Shown here: piece after piece, positions 21,141 to 30,075 of the stretch
How positions within the stretch are numbered: the stretch's first letter is position 1
Layout: every line of letters starts with the position of its first letter
DNA from: an uncultured Bacteroides sp.
GTDB taxonomy: Bacteria > Bacteroidota > Bacteroidia > Bacteroidales > Bacteroidaceae
Direction: 5' to 3'
DNA: 32,608 nt
NCBI GenBank assembly: GCA_949288715.1
Contig: CASELH010000029.1
Location: forward strand, 1 to 32,608
Translations under genes and position numbers: made by a program
The notes under the pieces: model-generated
What the model saw: the letters and a program-made list of their open reading frames with translations, nothing else
Databases searched by the model: none
Told to the model about the DNA's origin: nothing

Positions 21141-23786
21141 TTATTTCTTAGCCAGACGTTTTACCAAGCGGACAACCTCGCCTATCCACAGCACGCACGA
21201 CGTGGAGGCAATGATGACGAGCCACGTGCAGAGGTCGAGCGGCTCGGTGCGGAACACCTTCCCGCCAAACTCCACGATGATAATCTGTCCCACCAGAATA
21301 ATCAGCGCCACGCCCAGCATGCCCAGCGCGTGGCCGGCATCCTTGAAGATGGAGTGGTTGGTGCCGAAGACGCTGGCGTTGAACAGATTCCAGAACTGCA
21401 GCATGACGAACACCGTGAAGAAGATGGTCAGATAGTGCACGCTCATCTCGCCGTTGGGCAGCACCCCGCCGGGCAAGCCCTTGAAGTAGGCCAGCAATCC
21501 CATCAGTATGGCCAGGAAGGCAATGCCCACGCCAAAGATGTTGTTGCGCATGGCGGGGGTGATGATGAAGTCCGTGCGTTTGCGGGGTTTCTCGTTCATC
21601 ACGTCCATGCTGGGGGCAATGGAAGCCAAAGCCATGGCGGCGAAGGTGTCCATGATGAGGTTCACCCACAGCATCTGCGTCACCGTGAGCGGCAGCGATG
21701 TGCCGAAGAAGGCTCCCAGCAGCACGCTGAGCAGTGCCACCACGTTGATGGTGAGCTGGAAGACGATGAAGCGTTGGATGTTCTTGTACAGCGAGCGTCC
21801 CCACATCACCGCCGTGGCAATGCTGTGGAAGGAGTCGTCGAGCAGCGTGATGTCGCTCGCCTCCTTGGCTACGGAAGTGCCCGTGCCCATCGACAGGCCC
21901 ACCTGGGCATGGTTCAAGGCGGGGGCATCGTTGGTGCCGTCGCCCGTCACGGCCACTACGGCACCCTTCTTTTGCAAGAGCTGCACCAGTCGTTGCTTGT
22001 CCATGGGACGGGCGCGGCTCATCACCTTCAGGTCCATCACGCGGTCCAGGGCTTCCTCATCGCTCAGCGCAGCAAACTCTACGCCCGTAATGCGGTTGCG
22101 TTCCGTGTCGCCCGGTTGCCACAGGCCTATCTGGCGGGCTATCTCGGTGGCGGTGCCCGGCGTGTCGCCCGTCACAATCTTCACGCTGATGCCTGCCGAC
22201 TGGCATTTCTTCACAGCCTCGGGTACATCGGGGCGTATGGGGTCGCTGATGGCAAAGATGCCGAGGAAGGTCATGCCGCCTTCGCCCACCAGTTCGGCAC
22301 AGTCTTCCGACGCGCCTTCGGGCACGTACTTGTAGGCCAGGCCCAGCGTGCGCATGGCTTTGTTCTGGTAGGCCAGCAGTTGCTCATTGTATTGTTTGAT
22401 TTGGCTGTCTGCCAATTGGCACTTGCCCATCACGATTTCGGGCGCACCTTTTATATATAATACGCGTTTCTTCTGCAAGGGAGAGTCGACCAGCGTGGCC
22501 ATGTATTTCCGCTCGGTGGAGAAGGTGAGCTGGTTCACCACCTTGGCCCCCTCGCGCAGGGGCAGGTAGTTCCTTCCCTGCCCGTTGAGCCACAGCAATA
22601 GGGCCACTTCTGTGGGGTTGCCCACGCCCGAGGGCTTTTCGCCCGCGCTTTTCTCTTCCAGGAAGGCGGTGGAGTTCACGGCTATGCCTTCGGCTATCAG
22701 GTTGGGGTTGCTTTCGTCCAGCTTGGCCTCGTGCACTTGCATCAGGTTCTGGGTCAGCGTGCCGGTCTTGTCGGTGCAGATGACGGTGATGGCGCCCATC
22801 GTTTCGCAAGCGTGCATCTTGCGCACCAGGTTGTTGGTCTTGAGCATGCGGCGCATGTTCAGCGCCAGGCTCAGGGTGACGCTCATGGGCAAGCCCTCGG
22901 GCACTGCCACGACAATCAGCGTCACGGCCATCATGAAGTATTTCAGCACGATGTTGGCCACCGCCAGCCATTGGTCGAGGCCGGTCACGTCATTAAGCTG
23001 GAAGTAAGCATACAGGTCTTTGGTGGTGAAGATGACAAAGGTGAGTGCCGCTATGGTGAAGCCCGCCTTTCCTATCAGGTTGGCCAGCTTGGTGAGCTGT
23101 ATGTTCAGCGGCGTCTGCTCCTGGCTTTGTTCGGTGGCCTGGCGTGCCACCTTGCCTATCTCGGTGGCATCGCCCACACGGTCTACCTTCATGGTGCCGT
23201 GCCCGTCGGTAATGGTGGTGCCGCGCATCACGGTGTTCGAGGGATAGGTGGCTTCTTCGTCGAAGTCGGCCTCATTGGTTGTCTTGTTCACCATCAGCTC
23301 TCCTGTCAGGCTCGATTCGTTGACTTGCAGGGACACGGCCTCTATCAGCGTGCCGTCGGCCGGCACCTCTTCGCCTGTGTTCAGAATGATGATGTCGCCC
23401 ACCACCACGTCTTTGCGGGGAATCTCGTGTATCTTTCCGTTGCGCAGCACCGTCACGGGGGTCTCCTCGCCCACGGCATTCAGCAGGTCGAACTTCTTGT
23501 TGGCATCATACTCAAAGAAAAAACCTATGCCCGTGGCCAGCAGGATGGCTGCAATGATGCCGATGGTTTCGGCATATTCATTCTCTATGATGGATATCAC
23601 CAGCGAGAAGCACGCCGCCACCAGCAGTACGCGCACTACGGGGTCTTTGAACTTCTCCAGATACAGTTTCCACATGGAAGGGCGCTTGGGGGGCGTCAAC
23701 AGGTTCACCCCATGCTCTGCCCGGCTTCTCAACACTTCTTCGTCGGTCAGTCCGACGCGATAATACTCTGCGTTTGTTGTTGCCAT
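21141..23786 (-). CDS. calcium-translocating P-type ATPase
   Basis: An 881-residue cation pump of the P2-type (PMCA/SERCA-like) family in the inner membrane. Motifs: the actuator TGE (161-163), the M4 ion site PEGLP (296-300), the phosphorylation site Asp339 in CTDKTGTLT, nucleotide-binding KGAPE (446-450) and the hinge TGDGTND (614-620). The C-terminal spans include NLIMDTFAAMALA (M6), typical of calcium pumps. I started at MATTNAEYYR. Met at 23801 is also possible; the Met at 23819 lies inside the promoter's -7 box and is excluded. ribF follows 11 nt downstream. Confidence 0.93.
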   Translation of the reverse strand: MATTNAEYYRVGLTDEEVLRSRAEHGVNLLTPPKRPSMWKLYLEKFKDPVVRVLLVAACFSLVISIIENEYAETIGIIAAILLATGIGFFFEYDANKKFDLLNAVGEETPVTVLRNGKIHEIPRKDVVVGDIIILNTGEEVPADGTLIEAVSLQVNESSLTGELMVNKTTNEADFDEEATYPSNTVMRGTTITDGHGTMKVDRVGDATEIGKVARQATEQSQEQTPLNIQLTKLANLIGKAGFTIAALTFVIFTTKDLYAYFQLNDVTGLDQWLAVANIVLKYFMMAVTLIVVAVPEGLPMSVTLSLALNMRRMLKTNNLVRKMHACETMGAITVICTDKTGTLTQNLMQVHEAKLDESNPNLIAEGIAVNSTAFLEEKSAGEKPSGVGNPTEVALLLWLNGQGRNYLPLREGAKVVNQLTFSTERKYMATLVDSPLQKKRVLYIKGAPEIVMGKCQLADSQIKQYNEQLLAYQNKAMRTLGLAYKYVPEGASEDCAELVGEGGMTFLGIFAISDPIRPDVPEAVKKCQSAGISVKIVTGDTPGTATEIARQIGLWQPGDTERNRITGVEFAALSDEEALDRVMDLKVMSRARPMDKQRLVQLLQKKGAVVAVTGDGTNDAPALNHAQVGLSMGTGTSVAKEASDITLLDDSFHSIATAVMWGRSLYKNIQRFIVFQLTINVVALLSVLLGAFFGTSLPLTVTQMLWVNLIMDTFAAMALASIAPSMDVMNEKPRKRTDFIITPAMRNNIFGVGIAFLAILMGLLAYFKGLPGGVLPNGEMSVHYLTIFFTVFVMLQFWNLFNASVFGTNHSIFKDAGHALGMLGVALIILVGQIIIVEFGGKVFRTEPLDLCTWLVIIASTSCVLWIGEVVRLVKRLAKK

Positions 23787-23816
23787 ACGTTTTTCTAACA
23801 TTTCATTTTGCGCTGG

Positions 23817-23847
23817 CAAATTTACAACAATAATCTGTTATCTAAAG
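23817..23847 (-). promoter_or_regulatory. promoter of the P-type ATPase gene
   Basis: TAAATTTG (23824-23817 on the minus strand) fits the -7 consensus. A weak CTTT (23847-23844) lies 19 nt upstream. The predicted start is near 23811. Confidence 0.45.
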
Positions 23848-23903
23848 GGATATTAAGATTTGTTTGTGAAGATATTGCCGCTCGGCGGCCCGGAGGCTTT
23901 CTT

Positions 23904-23948
23904 TTGCAAAGGGGCTGCCTTGCCTTGGCGAAGGCGTTGCCTTTGCAA
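23904..23948. repeat. nested inverted repeat behind the first beta-propeller gene
   Basis: TTGCAAAGG (23904-23912) pairs with CCTTTGCAA (23940-23948), and inside them GCCTT/AAGGC (23922-23926 and 23931-23935) forms a second hairpin. There is no T-tract on either side, so a terminator role for the gene ending at 23958 is uncertain. Confidence 0.6.
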
Positions 23949-23957
23949 GGGAAACTC

Positions 23958-25112
23958 TTATTTGAACTTGAGGAGCATCAGCACGTCGTTGTCTTCTGCG
24001 TGCAGGCTTTGTGCAAGGCTTTTCAGTGTTCCGTGCAGCTCTCCCTCTTCGAGTGCGGCCAGCAAAGCATCTGCATGAAGCCTTATCACTCCACATCCCG
24101 GCCTGTCTACATGGTCTACTACGTGGGCATTCAGCTCAATTTCCTGCTCCGGGTAGTCTGTATTTACCACTTTGCAACGATAGGGCTTCCGCTGCTTTTT
24201 GTCATAAACCAAAGCATGGCCGGGAAACATGTCTTCCTCGCTATCCGCGTTAATGCTCACTGCATTCAGAAAGATATAATCGCTTGTCTCTACCCCAGCT
24301 TGCAGGTAAACCGGTTCGTTCATGGATGCCAAGCCGGGTGTCCTCGCTATGTATGGTTCACAAAAGCCTTCATAGGAATATTTATAAATGGTATCTGCCG
24401 AAAGCGGGTTTAGCAGGTATCCCCCCTCTGTCTTTACGACAGGCAAATGGTCTGCCGAATAGGCGAAAACGCCTCCTTCCATCTCAACATATACCATTAA
24501 GTTATGCACATTGCCCGCAATGGGAACTTCAAAATGCTTCAGCAACTTTCCGTCTGCCTTTGACAGGATAGAAAAGCTGGGCTTTTCGGGCTCTTTTACA
24601 CGCTCGTCGAAGTCATAAGAGAGGAATTCTTCTTTTTCCCCGAAAGGATAAATGCGCCCACTCTTTTCCGCTGGAATCTCCCGCACAAAATTCCCTTCAA
24701 AATCATACACAAAAATCTTTCTTAGGAAGGAATCATGGATGAAGACCTCGCGTGCTGCCTCGTCAATATGCACTTCATTGGTATAAAGATATTCATGGGG
24801 CCCATTGCCTTGATTGGCAAAATGGCTGACTGCACTTCCCGTGTGGGCGTCGAATATTAAAATCTCTCCCTGCCCGGCGCCATTTACGGCTACGAAGTTC
24901 TCACTGATGCATTTAGGGCGACTTTTGGTCACATAGCCGGTGTCTGTCTCCAACTTGAGGTAAGTCACATCGGCAATGTCCTGTATGTTCAATTTCAATT
25001 CAGGATAATCCTTGCTGACGTCTACCACATAGACGCTTGAGTCTTGCTGTTTAGAGCAGTTGCAAAGACAGATTATAATGCAGATTGCCCAAATAAATTT
25101 CGTACGCTTCAT
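23958..25112 (-). CDS. 6-bladed beta-propeller lipoprotein (copy 1)
   Basis: A 384-residue lipoprotein with a lipobox LCNC (Cys19). The mature part has the pattern of the Bacteroides 6-bladed beta-propeller family: an opening strand VYVVDVSKDYPELKLNIQDIADVTYLKLET, then blades such as ILIFDAHTGSAV, HFANQGNGPHEYLYTNEVHID and IFVYDFEGNFVREI. It ends in EDNDVLMLLKFK. Such proteins are usually periplasmic or surface proteins of unknown ligand. Copy 2 lies just upstream on the same strand. The start MKRTKF fits the signal peptide. The gene is AT-richer than the first 23 kb. Confidence 0.82.
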   Translation of the reverse strand: MKRTKFIWAICIIICLCNCSKQQDSSVYVVDVSKDYPELKLNIQDIADVTYLKLETDTGYVTKSRPKCISENFVAVNGAGQGEILIFDAHTGSAVSHFANQGNGPHEYLYTNEVHIDEAAREVFIHDSFLRKIFVYDFEGNFVREIPAEKSGRIYPFGEKEEFLSYDFDERVKEPEKPSFSILSKADGKLLKHFEVPIAGNVHNLMVYVEMEGGVFAYSADHLPVVKTEGGYLLNPLSADTIYKYSYEGFCEPYIARTPGLASMNEPVYLQAGVETSDYIFLNAVSINADSEEDMFPGHALVYDKKQRKPYRCKVVNTDYPEQEIELNAHVVDHVDRPGCGVIRLHADALLAALEEGELHGTLKSLAQSLHAEDNDVLMLLKFK

Positions 25113-25226
25113 AATTCCTTTTATGCTTCAAATATCAATTTCAAAAATACGAAAAATGCAGCTATCTTCAATATCCTTCACCAAATATATTTATATTCTT
25201 CTACGAATTAATCGCTCATCACTACA

Positions 25227-26378
25227 CTAAAGATACTTCATCAGCATAATTACCGGATTGGATTCTTCCTCCAACCTGGCGGCAATCTCCTTCAGGCGGC
25301 CTTGCAACTTATCGTTTTCATAAGCCTCTACCAGTTGATTGGCCGGTAATACTTGGAAGGCTGCTACCTTGGCATTGTTCAGCGGATGTGATATCAAGTC
25401 CACCTCTTGCCCCTCGTAATCGGCATTGTGCACAACAGGCTCATACAGTTCACTTTCCTGTTTGTCATACACCAGCCATCCCAGGGGGAAGCCTCTTCCG
25501 GTGGTAAAGTCAAATTCCTTTTCCACGGTCTGCATAAACCAGTAACGCTCTGTCACGACACCCATAGTGAGCAAGACTTCGGGGTCGGCAGTGGGCTTTT
25601 TTGCTAGGAATGGATGCAATTCATTGCCGGCAGTCCGGTAGCTATACACCGTGTCTGTCGACGTCTCCACCAGCAGCCAGTCATCTCCGCATGGCACAAT
25701 GGGGCACACTGAGGCCACAGCCACGGCGTCGCCTTTTTGCACGTAAGGGGCTTTCACGATGCCGAATGGCAGGGCAATGCCTTTCTGCACCTCCCCATTC
25801 TGCTTGGAGATGATAAGATGATAATAAGGCTTCGATCTTGCCTTTCCTTCATCATAGTAGACTGACATGTCGTATAGCATCAGGTTGTCTGCATCATAAT
25901 GGTATATAGCCAGTGCCTCAACACCTTCCGGCAGGTTGAAGCTGCGCTTGAATGTGCCGGACAAATCATAAACCAGTACCTTCTTCGTCGGACTACAGTT
26001 CACGAAAATCTCCCCGGCGTTCTCGTCCAGCACCACCCCGTTTATGTAGGTGTATTCCTCATCTCCCTGCCCCCGGCGATTCCACTTGCGGATGCCCTTG
26101 CCTGTCTGCCTGTCAAAGATGAATATGTCCCCATCATTCACCCAGTTCTTCACCACCATGTACTTATCGCCTACAGCCAACACATCGCCTTGGGTGACAA
26201 ACTCATCCGTTGTTTCCAACGGAACGTATTCCACCTCCATAAGGCTCTGGAGCGCTAACTCCTTTTCTGGATGGCTCGCTTTCACGTCGATAATGACAAG
26301 GTCGTCGTGCGTGGCAGAAGGCTTGCAGCCTGCCACAGCCATCAATACAAACGTCCCGATAAAAAGATACTTTTTCAT
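25227..26378 (-). CDS. 6-bladed beta-propeller lipoprotein (copy 2)
   Basis: A 383-residue lipoprotein with a lipobox VAGC (Cys18). It is a diverged paralogue of the downstream gene: the opening VIIDVKASHPEKELALQSLMEVEYVPLET, the GDIFIFDRQTGKGIRKWNRRGQGDEEYTYINGVVLDE region and the end ESNPVIMLMKYL align position by position with copy 1. It has its own consensus promoter. The pair arose by tandem duplication. No TonB receptor or SusD gene is next to them, so the partner cannot be guessed. Confidence 0.82.
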   Translation of the reverse strand: MKKYLFIGTFVLMAVAGCKPSATHDDLVIIDVKASHPEKELALQSLMEVEYVPLETTDEFVTQGDVLAVGDKYMVVKNWVNDGDIFIFDRQTGKGIRKWNRRGQGDEEYTYINGVVLDENAGEIFVNCSPTKKVLVYDLSGTFKRSFNLPEGVEALAIYHYDADNLMLYDMSVYYDEGKARSKPYYHLIISKQNGEVQKGIALPFGIVKAPYVQKGDAVAVASVCPIVPCGDDWLLVETSTDTVYSYRTAGNELHPFLAKKPTADPEVLLTMGVVTERYWFMQTVEKEFDFTTGRGFPLGWLVYDKQESELYEPVVHNADYEGQEVDLISHPLNNAKVAAFQVLPANQLVEAYENDKLQGRLKEIAARLEEESNPVIMLMKYL

Positions 26379-26415
26379 GGCAGTAACAGATAAAATGAAA
26401 ATCAGAATGTTGTGG

Positions 26416-26447
26416 CAAATATACGGTAAATAGAAGAATGTGACAAG
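26416..26447 (-). promoter_or_regulatory. promoter of the beta-propeller lipoprotein pair
   Basis: CTTG (26447-26444), 20 nt, then TATATTTG (26423-26416) on the minus strand match the consensus. The predicted start is near 26410, 32 nt before the ATG. Confidence 0.75.
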
Positions 26448-26485
26448 TGAAGTCCGTTTTTTTTACTGTATAATTTATGCTGGCA

Positions 26486-27136
26486 TCATATTGGGCTACC
26501 AACTTTAAAACGTTGCAGCTCTGCATCCTTTGTAATCAGCATGTCTGCATCCATAGCGTCCAACAAGCCCGGTGCTGTTTTCAGTTTGCCATATCTTACC
26601 ACCTCTTTGTTTTTGCTGAAGAAGTGTTTCATTAACTCTTTCAATGCCTTCGAGGGTTTCACTATATCTTCAATATCTTTGTTCCTTATCAAAGAATGTT
26701 CCGAAAGGATTTCTTGTCTGTGTCTTCGTACACAACCTTCTTTGTCAGCCCATCTTTCCAAACAATCAGGTTGCTTTAAAAACCATGCTTCCATTTCTTG
26801 GACCATGAAGTATACCTTGTCTTTTTGTGCCTCAGGAATTATAATGTTTTTTTCCGGATAATCATTGTTCACCAATTTGGCAAACCAACGGTATCTGTCT
26901 GCATAAGGGGCATCCGAGTCTACATACAAAAGGCTACTTTGCTGCCTTAAAAACTGTTTGGCCGCCATGCGGTATCCCCAGCCCATGAATATTGCAATGT
27001 CCACGTCTTCCCGTCCGAGAATTCGTGCAAAAAAGTGATGCAATGATTGGCGCAATGCCTCCACATTGTTTGCTGTATCGGCAGGAACATTGTTGAGTGA
27101 CGTGCCGCCTTCTACAATGATGTTCAGCCTTACCAT
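26486..27136 (-). CDS. DUF4276-type (TOPRIM-like) protein, partner of the AAA ATPase
   Basis: A 216-residue protein. The N terminus LNIIVEGGTS (Glu9) and YVDSD (Asp73, Asp75) give the Glu/AspxAsp set of a TOPRIM fold, and FMVQEMEAWF (110-119) is the hallmark of DUF4276. Such proteins are predicted nucleases or nucleic-acid-acting partners of AAA/OLD-like ATPases in anti-phage or genome-maintenance modules. I started at MVRLN, which overlaps the 3' end of the ATPase gene by 7 nt, a sign of translational coupling; the longer frame adds 10 residues inside the ATPase gene. The activity is inferred from motifs only. Confidence 0.8.
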   Translation of the reverse strand: MVRLNIIVEGGTSLNNVPADTANNVEALRQSLHHFFARILGREDVDIAIFMGWGYRMAAKQFLRQQSSLLYVDSDAPYADRYRWFAKLVNNDYPEKNIIIPEAQKDKVYFMVQEMEAWFLKQPDCLERWADKEGCVRRHRQEILSEHSLIRNKDIEDIVKPSKALKELMKHFFSKNKEVVRYGKLKTAPGLLDAMDADMLITKDAELQRFKVGSPI

Positions 27137-28341
27137 CGTTTTCCTCCTATTAGTCCAAACAGCCACATTTGCCCTGGCAGATAATCACCTTCCCAATCCG
27201 GGAAATCGGCTTGCGAATAAGTGTGAACCTCCGTACTGTTCTCTTTATTTTTTTCAAACACAAGAATATCTTCCAGTTCAAACTGATTTAGCAGATGCGG
27301 CGAATGGGTAGCTACAATGATTTGGCACTGCTTAGCCGTGTCCTTTATCATGTTGGCCACTGAGCGAATCATGTCAGGGTGCAGTCCTCGCTCCGGTTCG
27401 TCTATGGCAACCAAAGCTCCCCGGAACGGGTTGTAGAAAATGCTTTCCAGAAGCAGAAATCTCAAAGTACCGTCTGATATATGCAAAGCGCCAATGGCCC
27501 GACTCATGTTGCTTTCCCGCAGAGATAAGTAGGACTTACCGTACAGATTACTGATTTCTATGCTCTTAAAATAGGGATTAACATGATGGAAGGTTTCTTC
27601 TAACCGCTCAAAATCAAACATGTGGTTCAATTTGAGGTTGTTCAAAATCTGTATCAGGTTGTCTCCCGATTTGCGCAGGCGGGTGTCGGTAGAGAATTCT
27701 GCTGCAGTGCGCAGTTTGCTGCTTTCTCCTACATTGAAATCATTGTATACAGCTATGGCTTCTATAGCCTTGCGCAGCGTGTGTGTAGGCAAGTAGTGTG
27801 CAGGGTCATTTATCTGCCTCAGCACCAGCTCTTGTCCTGAGACCTCTGTACTGGCGTAGTCTTGAAGCAGTATGCTGCCATCTGGCATGCGTGTGCTGAT
27901 TTTCCCATTCCCGTTGTTGAAGTCCAGGTAAGTGAAAGCAGCCCCTTGCTTCTTCTTGTGTTCGGTAAACATTTGCTCGTTCAGCGTATAGCTGGTACCT
28001 GAAGGGCGGATAGTAATCCGGTAGAATACATCAGACAGGAAACCGGCGGCAGGATTCAAGGCATTCAGTGCCTTATAGTCGAATACGTAAGTCACCTGCG
28101 CACAGGGAGCCGTCCTGTCCCCGTTGAAGTTCACTATCTGCCCGTATCCGCCCCATTGTTCTTGGATAAGTTTTACTAATCCGTCCCCTGCGATACCTTC
28201 GCTGAGCAAACGCAACGCGTTGATAAAAGACGTCTTCCCGCTCCCATTAATGCCCAGCAGCAGGTTGACCCCTTCATGCAATTTTATTTTGGTTTCTCCT
28301 TTAAAGGAAAAGAAATCCCGCAATATGACTGATTTCAACAT
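27130..28341 (-). CDS. AAA-family (AAA15/21, OLD-like) ATPase
   Basis: A 403-residue ATPase with Walker A GINGSGKTS (30-38), the ABC-like signature ISDGTLRFL (288-296), Walker B ALVAIDEPE (309-317) and a switch His in IVATHSPHLLNQF (342-354). The layout is that of RecF/SMC-like AAA15/21 proteins without a C-terminal nuclease, which is supplied in trans by the overlapping DUF4276 gene. Together they resemble the two-gene ATPase/TOPRIM modules (PARIS, Gabija-like and OLD-type) of phage defence, though the exact type is not known to me. A strong promoter lies upstream. The low GC of both genes suggests acquisition by transfer. Confidence 0.88.
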   Translation of the reverse strand: MLKSVILRDFFSFKGETKIKLHEGVNLLLGINGSGKTSFINALRLLSEGIAGDGLVKLIQEQWGGYGQIVNFNGDRTAPCAQVTYVFDYKALNALNPAAGFLSDVFYRITIRPSGTSYTLNEQMFTEHKKKQGAAFTYLDFNNGNGKISTRMPDGSILLQDYASTEVSGQELVLRQINDPAHYLPTHTLRKAIEAIAVYNDFNVGESSKLRTAAEFSTDTRLRKSGDNLIQILNNLKLNHMFDFERLEETFHHVNPYFKSIEISNLYGKSYLSLRESNMSRAIGALHISDGTLRFLLLESIFYNPFRGALVAIDEPERGLHPDMIRSVANMIKDTAKQCQIIVATHSPHLLNQFELEDILVFEKNKENSTEVHTYSQADFPDWEGDYLPGQMWLFGLIGGKRW

Positions 28342-28390
28342 AACAAATCTATTTTTATCGCAAGCAATGCATTACCGTTGCAAATATATG

Positions 28391-28421
28391 CAAAGATAGC
28401 GATATAAATCCATTCCCCAAG
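28391..28421 (-). promoter_or_regulatory. promoter of the ATPase/DUF4276 pair
   Basis: CTTG (28421-28418), 19 nt, then TATCTTTG (28398-28391) on the minus strand match the consensus. A second -7-like TATATTTG lies at 28388-28381. The predicted start near 28385 gives a leader of about 44 nt. The segment 28389-28404 is identical to 15332-15347. Confidence 0.72.
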
Positions 28422-28446
28422 CTACGGATTGCGTGGATTTCACGAA

Positions 28447-28485
28447 GAAAAATAAAAGTGGCCCCATTCCATGAACGAGGCCACT
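28447..28485 (-). terminator. terminator behind the repeat-containing lipoprotein gene
   Basis: AGTGGCC (28457-28463) pairs with GGCCACT (28479-28485). On the minus strand it is followed by TTTTATTTTTC. It lies 39 nt after the stop at 28525. Confidence 0.6.
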
Positions 28486-28524
28486 CTGCAAGACAGGCTT
28501 TGCCGCCTTCAAGTTATGGAGGAG

Positions 28525-29706
28525 TTAGTCTTCATAATAGATTTCCCACACATCCGGGGAAATGTTATCGCTTTTTGTTATCTTGCTGACTCTGCCGTTG
28601 TGCTCCATGTCAAGCTCAAAGTTGTACCAACTATTCCCTACGCTATTTATGACATAAGGCATCCTCTTCCCATAGAAATCGAAGAGGTTGAAGTAATACG
28701 CCCCATATATATACGTGGCAGGCAGGTTGAGGGAGGTATTGTTTGGTACTTCAATATTGTATCCAAACTCTACTGAATCGTCCTCATAAAAAGATTCGAG
28801 AGTGTACTCAAATCCCCGGTCGCTGTACTTGAACTCAATTACTCCATCATCCTGTATCAGGGGGTCGTCAATATATTCTATCTTGGAAAGATAGCCTTCT
28901 TCATCGTGTACAATGGCTGTTGTCCTCTCGCCGACATGCAAATAATCGTACTGCCTGTCATACCGGATATAGCCGTTCTTGCCGATAAGAATGATGTCAT
29001 TGTCGTTAATTCTAATTGTGTCTTCCACGTATTCATATGTCGTGGTGTAAGTAGAGCCGTTTACTTTATGGCGGACTGTCTTTATCCTGTTCTGGTCATC
29101 GTATTCGTATTCATAGTTTTCTACACGCTCCATCGTTTCCCCGTTTCGCAGGTTGTATTTCCTGATGCGCGTTACTTTGTCTCCTGTCATGGGCGTATAA
29201 ACGCCTCTGTTGGTGTTGCGTTGGAAGTTGCAGGTAATTTTCTCATCTCCTACCTGGCAAGACAACGTCATGGCGTTTTCGGAAAGTTTTTCAACCAGCC
29301 ATTCTGTTTCGGGAGAAGATGGAAACTCTTTCATAGATATCTTTCCGTCAGAAACAGACCAATTAAAGGTCTTGACACGTCCCGCATCTATGCCCAGCAA
29401 TTCGTTTTCATCGGAACCCATTGCCCCTTTCATGCCTGGCAGGAATTTCAAGTAATAGATGTCTTTTCCCACCTCGTAAGAGCGGTTGCGATTATTTTCG
29501 CCTGTAGTCCACTGCTGGAACGAGCATTGCCAATGTCCCATCAAGTCTTCGGCCGACACTTTTTCGGTTTCTACTTGCTCGTTGCCGCCGCTCCCGCCTT
29601 CATTTTCGTTTCCGCCTTGCTCTCCTTGGGCCGGGTCGTCGTCCGAGCAGGCCACCATTGCCGTGGTCACTATCGCGGCCATCAGCACGTAAAACCACTT
29701 TTTCAT
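28525..29706 (-). CDS. surface-type lipoprotein with lipocalin-like and YD-type repeat regions
   Basis: A 393-residue lipoprotein with a lipobox MVAC (Cys20) followed by SDDD and a Gly/Asn/Glu-rich linker, which fits surface export. Residues 50-165 look like a lipocalin-type domain (LMGHWQCSFQQW at its start). Residues 175-390 hold Tyr/Asp-rich strands such as YEYEYDDQNRIKTVRHKVNG and EYIDDPLIQDDGVIEFKYSDRGF, similar to DUF4595-type repeats. I cannot name a ligand. The gene stands alone between a terminator and the intergenic 11-bp array, and I see only a weak promoter (TAACTTCG, 29749-29742). Confidence 0.75.
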   Translation of the reverse strand: MKKWFYVLMAAIVTTAMVACSDDDPAQGEQGGNENEGGSGGNEQVETEKVSAEDLMGHWQCSFQQWTTGENNRNRSYEVGKDIYYLKFLPGMKGAMGSDENELLGIDAGRVKTFNWSVSDGKISMKEFPSSPETEWLVEKLSENAMTLSCQVGDEKITCNFQRNTNRGVYTPMTGDKVTRIRKYNLRNGETMERVENYEYEYDDQNRIKTVRHKVNGSTYTTTYEYVEDTIRINDNDIILIGKNGYIRYDRQYDYLHVGERTTAIVHDEEGYLSKIEYIDDPLIQDDGVIEFKYSDRGFEYTLESFYEDDSVEFGYNIEVPNNTSLNLPATYIYGAYYFNLFDFYGKRMPYVINSVGNSWYNFELDMEHNGRVSKITKSDNISPDVWEIYYED

Positions 29707-29850
29707 GTTTCTTAATCTGTTTAATGTTGGTTAATATGTCGCGAAGTTAATAAGAAAGGATAAAAGAACGTTACTTATGCTGAGAAAAAAATTAGCCGAT
29801 GTTTTCCCTAACCCTACCTCCGTCCCCCTTTGTCCGCTTTTTTTTCGCTT

Positions 29851-29916
29851 CTATAGCGCCGAGGCGCGACCGAATGAGTACCGAATGGGGTACGACTGAG
29901 GTACGAATGGGGTAGG
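29851..29916 (-). repeat. array of six 11-bp degenerate repeats (copy B)
   Basis: Read on the minus strand from 29916 to 29851 the stretch splits into six 11-nt units: CCTACCCCATT, CGTACCTCAGT, CGTACCCCATT, CGGTACTCATT, CGGTCGCGCCT and CGGCGCTATAG. The third unit is identical to unit 2 of copy A and the last differs from unit 6 of copy A by one base (CGGCGCTATGG). The rest of the gap 29707-30012 shows no gene that I can support. Confidence 0.8.
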
Positions 29917-30012
29917 TGGCGGAATGGCCTGCTGTTTGTAGGGATATTTCTTAAAATGGCAGCCTGAGGAGGAAGATGCCTAAAGGCGTATTTGTTTCTT
30001 TTAACACATCGC

Positions 30013-30045
30013 CTTGCAGAGGTGGCTCTGAATGCGCTACCTTTG
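30013..30045 (+). promoter_or_regulatory. promoter of rnhB
   Basis: CTTG (30013-30016), 21 nt, then TACCTTTG (30038-30045). The predicted start is near 30051, which gives a 25-nt leader. Confidence 0.65.
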
Positions 30046-30075
30046 AAGTCCATTTAACCCCTAAACCCCACATCG

